Origin: Cristatella mucedo
Lineage: Eukaryota; Bryozoa; Phylactolaemata; Cristatellidae
NCBI GenBank assembly: GCA_009760855.2
Contig: WPIO01000073.1
Coordinates: 1,015,001 to 1,079,000 of the forward strand
Direction: 5' to 3'
Length of the DNA: 64,000 nt
Numbering within the stretch: the first letter of the stretch is position 1; each line of letters begins with the position of its first letter. This document shows, in pieces, positions 10,017 to 19,150 of this stretch. The notes below the pieces were generated by a model that saw only the letters and a program-made list of their open reading frames with translations, was not told the DNA's origin and ran no database searches. A program made the position numbers and the translations under genes.

Positions 10017-13000
10017 TAATAATAATAATAATAATATTGCACTTGATAAAGCGCCCTCAGAGAACTTAATCTCTTTCTAGGCGCTTTACATTTGCTGCAA
10101 AGTGATACGCAATAGAATAGTAAGTAAAATCATGCTTGAAAAACAAACAAAATGAATAACATGGTTAGGGGTTACATGCACTGGGTCAGCATGCAAATGT
10201 GGTTAGTGGCAGCATGAACAGTGTCAGCACGCATAAGCACATCGAGGACGAATCACAAGGACCCACTAAATGCTGTCCTAAATAGGTATGTTTTTAAGTT
10301 TCTTTTAAATGTGGTCAGGTCAGGGGATGTTCTGATGCAGGTCGGGAGGGAGTTCCAGGCTGTGGGAGCATACGAGCTAAATGCACGGTCTCCAAAGGAT
10401 TTAAGGTTTGTACGAGGTATTGGTAGACTGTTAGATTCCGAAAAGCGAGTGGTACGATGCTTTGCCTGATGGGGTAGTATATCTGAAAGATAGGCTGGAG
10501 CCATAGAATGAAGAGACCTAAAAGTGAGCGACGAAACCTTGAAGTCAATCCGTTGCTTGACTGGTAACCAGTGCAGGTCGGCGAGAAGTGGAGTAATGTG
10601 GCAACTGCGACGCTCACGACAGACAAGCCTAGCTGCAGAGTTTTGCACCAGCTGCAATCGCCTGATCGCACATGCTGGTAGGCCAGTAAGCAGTGAGTTG
10701 CAGAAGTCGAGACGAGATGTCACGAATGCATGGACCAACTTGGGCGTGGTATCCTTATCTAAACAAGCCCTAATTTTAGCAATGTTATGAAGCTGAAAAT
10801 AGGCTGATTTGACCGTGGAGCTGATGTGGTCGTCTAACGAGAGGTCGCTTTGGAATATGACACCTAGATTTCGAGCTGATGCAACTGGAGATATGCTGGC
10901 AGAGCCAATTTTGAAAGTCAGCCTTTCCAATTTCTGAATAACACTTGGTTTACCCATAACTAGTAAGTTAGTTTTATCATCGTTTAGTTTTAGAAAATTT
11001 GCTGCCATCCATGATCGGATGTCATCAATGCATGCAGCAAGTGAGTTGAGAGAATTTGAGGTGCTCGAAGGCTGGGAGGGATCAAAGCAAAGGTACAACT
11101 GAGTGTCATCCGCATAGAAGTGAAAGCCTTGATTGTGCTTGGCAATCACATCAGCGAGAGGGAGAGTATAAACGGTGAAAAGGACCGGACCTAGCACAGA
11201 GCCCTGAGGCACTCCATATTTTAGAGGTACTTCAGATGATCTTTGTCCATTCATGTCAACACTCTGGAGTCTCCCACTGAGATAGGACCTGAACCACTGC
11301 AGAGCAGTGCCAGTGATGCCCAGGCGAGATGAGAGGCGCTCTAGAAGAACTTTGTGATCGATGGTATCAAAAGCTGCCGAAAGATCGAGCAAAACAAGAA
11401 GAGACACTCTACCCATGTCTGCATTCCTAAGTAGGTCGTTGTATACCCGAAGCAATGCTGACTCTGTGGAGTGATTAGCTCTAAAGCCAGACTGGAACTT
11501 ACTAGCAAGGTGTGAGGTTTCGATATACGAGTTCAGCTGGTCTGCCACGACCCGTTCGAGTGTCTTTGATAGGAATGGTAGAAGGGAGACTGGGCGGTAG
11601 TTGCTTAAGTTCTCTTGGTCTAGTGTAGCTTTCTTGAGAAGTGGCCTGACTACTGCTTTTTTGAAAGGTGCTGGGACCTGACCTGAGGCTAATGACATAT
11701 TAATGATGTTGGTTATGCATGGCAGCAGCAGATCAATGCAACGTAGGAGCAGGACAGTGGGAATAGGGTCCAGTGGACTTGTTGTCTTCTTTGATTGAGA
11801 TACGAGCTTTAGGACTACATCACTAGTGACCTGTTTAAATGCAGACATTGAGGCACAGCCAGGAACCGAGGAACAGCATTCTAGTGGGAAGGTTGTCATC
11901 GCAGGGATGGATTCCCTGATTTTGTCTATCTTCTGCACAAAGAATCGAGAGAAGCGATCGGCTAGATCATCACAAGGATCATCTGGTAAGGAGCTAACCT
12001 GGGAACGGTTGAGGAGATGGTTTATTGTCGACATCAGCATTTTTGGATTGTGCATCTGTGATTCAACAATGTTTCTATAGAAGCTAGACTTAGCCTTTGC
12101 TAGGATCGATTGGTACGACCTACAGTAGTCTTCATATGCCTGTCGATGGACAGTTAGTCCGGATCTTTTGTATGCCTTTTCAAGCTTTCGTTTAGTAGAC
12201 TTGGCTAGTTTAATGTCTGTGGTAAACCATAGGCCGTCTGGGCGGGGGCGTACAGTGCGCTTTGTCAAAGGTGCAAACTCGTCGAGCGTGTCAGCTAGTG
12301 TCGTGTTGTAGCAATCTACCAGTGATGACAGATCGGAGGGAGGACTGAGCAGCAAAGGTGAAGCAGATATGCTCGCACGGACAGCATCGATGTCAAGGGT
12401 CTTGAGGTTTCGCGATTCACAGGTTATTTTAGAGGAGAATGTGGGCACACACTGTAGATTGAATGAGATCTGCATGTGGTCAGATAAGCAGGATTTGGTG
12501 ATAACTGGTGATGACAAAGTGCAGTTATATGAGAAAATTTGGTCGAGTGTGTGACCCTTGATGTGGGTAGGGCCATGCACATGAGTCACAAGAGATAATG
12601 AGTCTGTCAATGTACGAAATTCGGTGCTGAAAGCGTCAGATAAGTTATCAAAGTGAACGTTGAAATCACCCATAACGAGGAAGGATCGATTTCTTGCACA
12701 CAGAATCGAAATGAGATCGGAGAAATCTGAGATAAAGGAGGATTTGGTACCTGGTGGGCGATAGACTACTGCCACTATTGGTAGCTTGTTTTCGGGTGAG
12801 ACCAGGACAATTGATTCAAAAGACTGCTTCGAGGGTACCGCAAATGGCTTGAAGTGGAATTTCGAGCGCACGATCATAGCAACTCCACCTCCAGTTTTGA
12901 TTGATCTAGGGGTGTGAAAGAACGTGAAACCAGATGGAGTAGCGTCTTTAATTGTCGGGCAGTTTATCGATTTCAGCCAAGTTTCAGTTAGGGCGAACAG

Positions 13001-13240
13001 GTCGATACCATTTTCAGAAATAAGGTCGTTTATTACTAGAGGTTTATTGCACATTGAGCGAGGATTCCAAAGGCAAGCGTTAAGTCTGGCCGATTGGGTT
13101 ACAATTGATGTGCCCTTGAACCTGCTGGCAGACTATTTGTCCCTTATATTTGAGGATCTGACATGTATTACCATATTTTGCTGCCTGCTGGTGCATTTGT
13201 GACAGGAGGTACGTGAGCCTTAAAAATATGAAGGACGCAA
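10017..13240 (-). mobile_element. near-full-length LINE family A (L2/CR1-type)
   Basis: A non-LTR retrotransposon in antisense orientation to GPD2. It holds one long coding frame (separate entry), a 3' UTR of about 230 bp and a terminal (ATT)n at 10017-10034. Upstream of the long frame, the same frame continues to about 13200 (for example CTSRQQNMVIHVRSS) but is broken by a TAG near 13131, so the 5' end is damaged or truncated. No target-site duplication was clear. Confidence 0.92.
10253..13054 (-). CDS. LINE A ORF2-like endonuclease-reverse transcriptase
   Basis: An uninterrupted frame of 933 codons. An apurinic-type endonuclease occupies roughly residues 1-205, with TETWL near residue 22, MGDFNVH at 128 and SDHMQISF near 195. 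A reverse transcriptase spans about 430-720, with [26 protein letters not shown] and the catalytic [10 protein letters not shown] with YADD starting at residue 647. A C-terminal region rich in Arg and aromatic residues follows. The enzyme nicks target DNA and reverse-transcribes its RNA there. The start Met is only the first in the open frame; the frame reads back through SARLNACLWNPRSM, so the natural start lies further upstream. All key motifs are intact, unlike in most copies in the window. Confidence 0.92.
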   Translation of the reverse strand: MCNKPLVINDLISENGIDLFALTETWLKSINCPTIKDATPSGFTFFHTPRSIKTGGGVAMIVRSKFHFKPFAVPSKQSFESIVLVSPENKLPIVAVVYRPPGTKSSFISDFSDLISILCARNRSFLVMGDFNVHFDNLSDAFSTEFRTLTDSLSLVTHVHGPTHIKGHTLDQIFSYNCTLSSPVITKSCLSDHMQISFNLQCVPTFSSKITCESRNLKTLDIDAVRASISASPLLLSPPSDLSSLVDCYNTTLADTLDEFAPLTKRTVRPRPDGLWFTTDIKLAKSTKRKLEKAYKRSGLTVHRQAYEDYCRSYQSILAKAKSSFYRNIVESQMHNPKMLMSTINHLLNRSQVSSLPDDPCDDLADRFSRFFVQKIDKIRESIPAMTTFPLECCSSVPGCASMSAFKQVTSDVVLKLVSQSKKTTSPLDPIPTVLLLRCIDLLLPCITNIINMSLASGQVPAPFKKAVVRPLLKKATLDQENLSNYRPVSLLPFLSKTLERVVADQLNSYIETSHLASKFQSGFRANHSTESALLRVYNDLLRNADMGRVSLLVLLDLSAAFDTIDHKVLLERLSSRLGITGTALQWFRSYLSGRLQSVDMNGQRSSEVPLKYGVPQGSVLGPVLFTVYTLPLADVIAKHNQGFHFYADDTQLYLCFDPSQPSSTSNSLNSLAACIDDIRSWMAANFLKLNDDKTNLLVMGKPSVIQKLERLTFKIGSASISPVASARNLGVIFQSDLSLDDHISSTVKSAYFQLHNIAKIRACLDKDTTPKLVHAFVTSRLDFCNSLLTGLPACAIRRLQLVQNSAARLVCRERRSCHITPLLADLHWLPVKQRIDFKVSSLTFRSLHSMAPAYLSDILPHQAKHRTTRFSESNSLPIPRTNLKSFGDRAFSSYAPTAWNSLPTCIRTSPDLTTFKRNLKTYLFRTAFSGSL

Positions 13241-13449
13241 AAGAAGAAAATGTAGGGTGCCTCAGAATCGAACCATCGGGAGGGTTGCTTCTAGCTATGT
13301 GGTAGTTGGAGCAACAGATACTGGTCGAAGAAAGATTGGTAAGACATCCACGATAGATGCCTTGCTTTCCATCATATGTGAAGTGCCTTGGACGAGATTT
13401 TAAGTTTTTTGTCAGGCTCAGCTTGGAATAGAAAAAAATTGCCGATTAA

Positions 13450-13596
13450 TCAGCCTCATTTGTATAGTGCTTAAAAGCCTTAAAACCTATCACCACCACT
13501 TGCAGTTAGCAGTATGGGATCGTGCGCTGCAGAATTCGAACCCACGACCTCGGTGGTGGTGAAGAGCAAGCACCTTACCTCCTGGGCTAAGGAAGC
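13450..13596 (-). mobile_element. tRNA-derived SINE2 copy
   Basis: On the minus strand it has box A-like TTAGCCCAGGAGG and box B GGGTTCGAATTC, then a body ending CACTATACAAATGAGGCTG. Four related copies lie at 45303, 47793, 54675 and 61690. Confidence 0.8.
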
Positions 13597-14289
13597 ACTT
13601 GAACCGTCTACAATTGCATTTTGCTTGTCAAGACTTGGTCTTGTGAATTTTGCTGTAGCCGACCACTCCCACTCACGTGAGTCCTCGTAACGCCTACCAG
13701 ATTAAGCCCTTCCCTTTTGCTACTCACTACCTGTCTTCGTGGGGGGGGTGGCAGTTGGCCGTATAGACCTATCGTGGCATAAGACCAGCTGAAACTGTAG
13801 CGGTTCCCATACCTTTCAGGAAGATTAGGCACTGCTATTTAAGGCTATGATGACATGCTGGCAAAACTATAACATGGCGTGCAAATGTTTTGTGCATTGC
13901 AGGCGGTAAAGGATCGAGTAAGTAGGCATTGGAGCTGTCCAATTTTGGATGCTGCGGCCTTTCGCTAGCATTTTACAGTTCATACTGCTACCGTGATTGC
14001 TGTTCCCCTTCTCTCATCGGCGACCTGTTGCTACTGATTGCTGCCGCCAAGAATCTAATTCTTTGCCGCACCTCTGCTAAAATGCATTCCATCTCAATGT
14101 CTGACAAGCGCCCGGTTTTCTGACCTCATCTTCTTTACTCCAGCAAAGAGCTTCATCATTAAAAATGAAATATCATTCTCAGTGATTAGTCAACTGGCTT
14201 GTGATACTTAGAATGAACAATTTCAGCAAGAATACACCTATTCAGGACGATTCAAGTTTCGTCAAGTTTGGAGACGTCGTAGAAGAGTG

Positions 14290-15250
14290 TGTGTAGAGTG
14301 CTATCAGAGAACTTTAATCTCTTGCTAGGCACTTCACAGATACTTTAAAGGAAGCATGATCAATGTGTGTGGGTGCCAATGGAGAATGCAGATCAGTGAT
14401 AAGTTGTGTAACATGGCAGCTGCAACTTTAAGACTTTAAGTGTCTTATTGCACATGCAGAAAGATCTGCAAGTAGTAATTTACTAAAGTACAGTCAGGAT
14501 GTCACAAATATATGGATCAGCTTGACTGGTATTGTTATCTAAACAGGCCCACATTTTTGTAATGGTACGTAGCTAACCATGCTATTCATGTTTATCAAAC
14601 TTGATATTACTCACCATTCAATTGCGTTTCCCTTTGCAGCAAATGTAAAGCACCTAGAAAGAGATTGAGTTATCTGGGACGCTTTATCAAATGTGTTGTT
14701 ATTATTATTACTATTATTATTATTATTATTATTATTATAGCTGAAAGTTGGCAGGCTTACATGTGGAGCTGGTGTAGTCATCCAGTGACATGTCTTTTTG
14801 GAACAGGACACTCAGATTGTGTATAGACACTACAGGAGGCATGCTGGTTGAGCCCATTTTTATATTCCTTTTACTAGTAAGTGAGTTTATTGTAATTCAA
14901 TTTTAGAAAGTTGGCGGCTATTTAGGAGCAATTCTTAGCAATACGGAGATGAGACTTTGACATGCTGGAAAGCTCAAAGCAAATGCACAGCTTTTGTCAT
15001 CTGCATGGAAATGAAAGCATATATTGTGTTTAAGGATCATATTGATGAGAGAATAAGCATAAGTTGTGAAAAGAGGCAGATCAAGCTCAAATTTGTTGTG
15101 TACCCCACACTTTGAAGGCTCTCTGTACAACCATTGCCTATCCATGTATACTCTGAAATCTCCTACAGAGATAGGAAAACTATTACAGCATGTTTCCAGT
15201 TCATGTCTCACCAGAGGTGAAGTATTTCTGTTGTTAAGCCTCTGGATCCT
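14290..15250 (-). mobile_element. decayed LINE family A copy
   Basis: Segments complementary to the LINE A tail and RT region (for example CTTTGGAGGGC-like and YFYADD-like remnants) are interrupted by many indels and by a plus-strand insertion at 14575-14737. Only short coding fragments survive. Confidence 0.7.
14575..14737 (+). mobile_element. 163-bp LINE A 3' end inserted in an older LINE
   Basis: The insert starts AACCATGCTATTCATG (3' UTR of family A) and ends in (ATT)n. It is flanked by TAGCT at 14570-14574 and 14738-14742, a target-site duplication. The surrounding minus-strand LINE resumes directly after it. Confidence 0.85.
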
Positions 15251-15587
15251 ATACTGAGATCAACTGTTAGCTCTTTATCTACAATTTGTCATTTCTTTCA
15301 AGTCATGTTGATATGGTGGAATCGATTGCAAATGTTTGTGTGTGTGTTTGTGTGTGTATGCACGCGCGTTTGTGAATGATTTTCAAGACGTCATTCAATA
15401 AGTTCACCTATATAACGAGATCGGAATTGTATGCATGTGCCTTGAATCATATCAGGATAGGAAATTGTTTCAAAGAGTATAGCGATCCGAAGCTCTCTCA
15501 TAAACCTTATTTGAACTTCCATGGAGCTCCCTGCTAAATGGCTTATCATCGCGGCCGGATTTCTGATGAATAGAAAAGATTTGCTTA

Positions 15588-16390
15588 TGGATATAATAAT
15601 AATGATAATATAATTGTATAGTGCCCTCGGAAAACTGAATCTCTTTCTAGGCACTTTACAGAAGTTGTACAGAAAGCATTACTAAATGACTGTGAATATC
15701 TGCGAGCAGAAGGCAAACTGTATGCAGGCACATGCACACGAAGGACGATTCGCAAAGACCCACTTAATGCTGTAACAGGTGTATTTAAGCTTCTTTTTAG
15801 ATGTCATGTCAAGGATAGTGAGTTCGAGGCTTTGGGAGCATGCGAACTAAAAGCACGGTCTCCAAAGGATCTGAGGTTCGTACGAGAAATCGGTAACCGA
15901 TTAAATTCCGAAAACAGGTGGTACAATGGTTATTATGGTTGGTAGTAAATCTTATAGTACTTGACTGTGGAGCTGATGTGGTCGTCAAGTAAAAGGCCAC
16001 TTGGGAATCGGACGCCTAGATTTCGTGCAGATTCAACAGCACATATGCTGGTGGAGCCGATTTTTAGCGTTAGCCTTTCCAATTTCTGAATCACAGTTGA
16101 TTTGCCCCTAACTAGTAAGTTGGTTTTGTCGTCATTCAATTTAAGACAGTTTGCTGCCATCCATATTCGCATTGGCGATCGCATCGACAAGATAGAGAGT
16201 ATAAACCGTGAAAAATAGATGACCGAGCACAGAGCTCTGAGGTACCCCACTTGAGTGGTTCATCTGATGATCTTTGTCCATTCTCATCAATACTATGGAG
16301 TTTCGTACAGAGGTAGGACCTGATTCATCGCAGTGCAGTGCCCAGGTGAGATCCAATAGACAGTAGGCACATCGAGGTAAGAGATCGTAC
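15588..16390 (-). mobile_element. LINE family A copy with internal deletions
   Basis: It starts with (AATAAT)n and ATTGTATAGTGCCCTCGG, the complement of the family A tail. It then aligns in pieces to the RT region, including the complement of ARNLGV, NDDKTNLLV and VPQ(S)SVLG. Several segments are missing and the frame is broken. Confidence 0.8.
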
Positions 16391-16845
16391 TATCCTGGTC
16401 ACCGTTTTTTAATTCATCATCAAAACCTCATATATGTCGATCAGCAGCATAACTTGTCATTAGAGTTGTACTGGCATTACATAATTATCCAAATCATGCT
16501 GTGAACCTTTATTGACTGACAGGTGATTTTCTTGCAAATTAAGGCCTTGAGCAACTCGTGTGCTACATTGCAGTGATACACCTCACCATAACTCATTACA
16601 ATAAAGCTACCATTGCCTGTGGCATGTTGATTCACCGTTGCTAGCAACCTGCTTTCTTGAATAGTTCGGTTGATGCTTATAACGATGCAGTGCCCACTTT
16701 TCAGCTAGATGTGATTTAAGCTTGCAGATCAGCAAGCACCCCATTAGATGTTCGCTGCTCGCTACCATTGTTCTCAGTTTTGAATCGTTAGTGCTTTGCA
16801 GGAATACGTGCAGTCTTAAAAGCTGAAAACTTACCAACGGCTGAC

Positions 16846-17429
16846 TATAAATATGGCTGAAAGGCTTGTCTTCAAGTCCCAGCGGTTTGAACACGTGTCT
16901 CCTTTGCTAAACGAGCTAGGATGGATGCCGGTTGAGCAAAGGATACAGAGCAAAGTTCTTACTGACCCACAAGGCCCGCCACGGCTTGGCTCCTTCGTAC
17001 CTAGCTGAACTGCTGTATCAGTTTCAGCCTCTTCGCGCCCTCAGGTCCTGTGTGGACAATACATTAGCTGTTCCATTCCTCCGCTTGAAGACCGTTGGCG
17101 ACAGAAGCTTTAGCTCTGCAGGTCCTAGACTGTGGAACTCGCTTCTACAATTCTTACGCAACGACAACTACACTCCTACTGCCGACTATGGCTCATCCTT
17201 TTTAGCGGTCCTGAGCTGCTACTTCCATGCTACTCTCTACCTCAACTGCTCTCCTGACTTTGCTATGCTTCCCACTTTCTCTTTGTTGCATGAGACGAAG
17301 TCTGTTGGCTACCGAACGCATACCGAAAGCCGCTTACGCTGTGAGTTCGATGTACAAAATTCTCATGTGTGACACCCACATAGTTTTTGTGGCTTTGTGG
17401 AGTTAAAGACGGAGATACATTACATTACA
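16846..17429 (+). mobile_element. LINE family B 3' copy
   Basis: A 5'-truncated copy. The + frame at 16932-17372 encodes LTHKARHGLAPSYLAELLYQ, the RT C-terminal region. The element ends GGAGATACATTACATTACA, the family B tail. Confidence 0.85.
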
Positions 17430-17880
17430 TGTGTGGTCAGACATCGAGCATTTCCTTAGAAATATTTAACCAAACAGAAGTTTTCGGGTGGATGATGCAG
17501 TTATATGTTTTACATGCAAAAAATTACATCACACAGTACATGTCAATATATTTGTATGATCTGTTTGTTAAGCTAAGTGCTGCCAGTTTACTCAGTTTTA
17601 GCAAAGAATTACAATGGTCAAAGGCAAAAGTACTTTCCTGTGTTCAATGTGCACTACACAATTTCACCCATGCATTGTATATCGGCGTGCACTTACGAGT
17701 TAATTAAGTAGGTTAAGAATAGGCGTGTACTGATACACATGCATTCAGCCAAGTGTCGGGATAAGTAGCCCTATCGATCAAGTGCGTACAGCATTACCAA
17801 AGTTTTTTAAGTTTTCCTTTTGGCGAATTCTTGAGCTCCACGTGCACTTTTCAAAAGGAGACACCTCGGGTTTTTTTTAG

Positions 17881-17979
17881 AATCTTGGCGAGCGCATACC
17901 AGACGAGAAGCTGAGCGAGATTCTCAACGAGGTGAACATCAGCCGAAACGGCAGAGTGGACCTCAGCGAGTACCTGCAG
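17881..17979 (+). CDS. GPD2: GPD2 exon e (second EF-hand)
   Basis: The exon is 99 nt, 33 residues, starting NLGERIPDEKLSEILNEV (human NVQMDENTLHEILNEV). The second EF-hand loop reads NISRNGRVDLSE. Position 1 is Asn and position 3 is Ser, where human has Asp and Asn, so calcium binding at this loop may be weaker. The acceptor is a T-run ending TTTTTTTTAG. The intron before it spans 8.7 kb and is filled with LINE copies. The donor CAG/GTACTG at 17979 starts a 120-nt in-frame intron. Confidence 0.9.
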
Positions 17980-18099
17980 GTACTGCAGGGCTGGAGGGCA
18001 TTCGGCCGACGAGTGTCGGCCTCGCAGCCGCCGAGCTTCTGCATTTCGAAGCTGTCGCTTGCAACGGAGCCACTGACGTGTCGCACCGTACCGTTGCAG
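17980..18099 (+). other. 120-nt in-frame GPD2 intron (retainable)
   Basis: The segment starts GTACTGCAGGG and ends ACCGTTGCAG. Removing it joins SEYLQ to LMSSLKHGTVSNSR, which matches human NEFLQLMSAIQKGRVSGSR. Its length is a multiple of three and its frame has no stop, so retention would insert 40 residues right after the second EF-hand. That it is an intron rests on protein homology; whether it is ever retained cannot be told from DNA. Confidence 0.8.
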
Positions 18100-18207
18100 C
18101 TGATGAGCTCTCTCAAGCACGGCACGGTGTCCAACAGCCGATTCGCAATGGCTGCCGAGATGAAGCAGTCGAAGATTCCTACCGAGCGAAGCGGCGGCGG
18201 TGTCTAG
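18100..18207 (+). CDS. GPD2: GPD2 terminal exon
   Basis: The terminal exon has 35 codons and a TAG stop. It encodes LMSSLKHGTVSNSRFAMAAE and ends KIPTERSGGGV, matching human VPIPVDRSCGGL at the extreme C-terminus. The 3' UTR downstream would contain the GT/AT microsatellite and may end after an AATAAA at 19122. Confidence 0.92.
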   Translation: MMSSLKHGTVSNSRFAMAAEMKQSKIPTERSGGGV

Positions 18208-18445
18208 TCGGTCGGCACATGGCCTGCGCTGTGACGAGGCGGTGCTGTGCTAGTAGCTAGCTCGCTGAGCTGAGCCAGCCGAGGCCCCGATTCTCCGAGC
18301 CCCAGTCCCGCTGGCTGCGTGTCGGCGCGAGGCTGCCTTCTGTGAGATGTTAAGCTTGTCCCAGCACGGCAATGGAGTAGTGTCACTAATCTTACACATA
18401 TGCATATATAAATCTAATCTATATATGTGTGTGTATGTATATATG

Positions 18446-18539
<94 letters not shown>

Positions 18540-19150
18540 CATATTTATATACATACATATATATATGTGTGTGTGTGTGTGTGTATATGTGTGCGTGTGT
18601 ATATGTGTGTATATATATGTGTGTATGTACATACTTGAGTAGTAGTTTCGTCTTTGCTGGGTTTCGTTTTTCGTGTAGAATATTTATTCGTGATTGCTGG
18701 GGAGACATTTCGGTGAGCTCTTGGCATTATTCGTTGACCTCCTTTCCAGCCCGAAGCAGTGCCCTTCTTGTGCATTCTTTTCGTGGTTTTCTTTTTTTTT
18801 TTACCTCATTGTTCAGTTCAGTGCTCACACTGGGTAGCAAAGTGACGTTGCATGCCCGGTGCCGCTGGGCCGTCGTTGGGCTGTGACTGATTGTCACCGT
18901 GTCGTTTATGCTCACGTTCGGCAGGTTCTGAATTACTGTACCGAAAAGGAAGCTCATAGAACGTCCCGTGCAGTGTAACGACCGTATGCACATGGCTACC
19001 GGGTTTGCAAGCAGAGCTGTTCACAGCAGCTGTTGCCACAGATCGTCTGCTGTAGCGCGTATGCTCGTTGCTTTTCAAATTGTGTGCGCATGGGCACAGA
19101 TCGATTTAGGTGAACTTGATAAATAAAACGATGGCATTGACCATGCAAAC
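18208..19150 (+). other. probable GPD2 3' UTR with poly(A) signal
   Basis: No coding sequence is recognisable after the GPD2 stop. A canonical AATAAA lies at 19122-19127 and is the first clear one downstream. The extent of the UTR is inferred. Confidence 0.4.
18425..18640. repeat. (GT)n/(AT)n microsatellite
   Basis: Alternating TA and TG tracts with an almost pure (TG)n run of about 65 bp at 18465-18530. It falls in the presumed GPD2 3' UTR. The open frames over it on both strands are low-complexity artefacts. Confidence 0.97.

Larger units (their letters stand above)
9151..17880. other. 8.7-kb last long GPD2 intron, rich in LINEs
   Basis: The intron lies between the two EF-hand exons. It contains a minus-strand LINE fragment (9540-9960), a near-full-length minus-strand LINE A (10017-13240), SINE2 (13450-13596), further minus-strand LINE A pieces (14290-15250 and 15588-16390) and a plus-strand LINE B 3' copy (16846-17429). 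The stretches 13610-14280 and 17430-17880 show nothing recognisable. Confidence 0.85.

Noticed and set aside
13450-13596. A tRNA gene, suggested by boxes A and B
   Set aside because: The same sequence recurs at five loci with a long non-tRNA body and no intact cloverleaf. It is a SINE.
18347-18886. Long open frames with Cys/Val, Thr/His or Tyr/Ile runs
   Set aside because: They are translations of (GT)n and (AT)n microsatellites.
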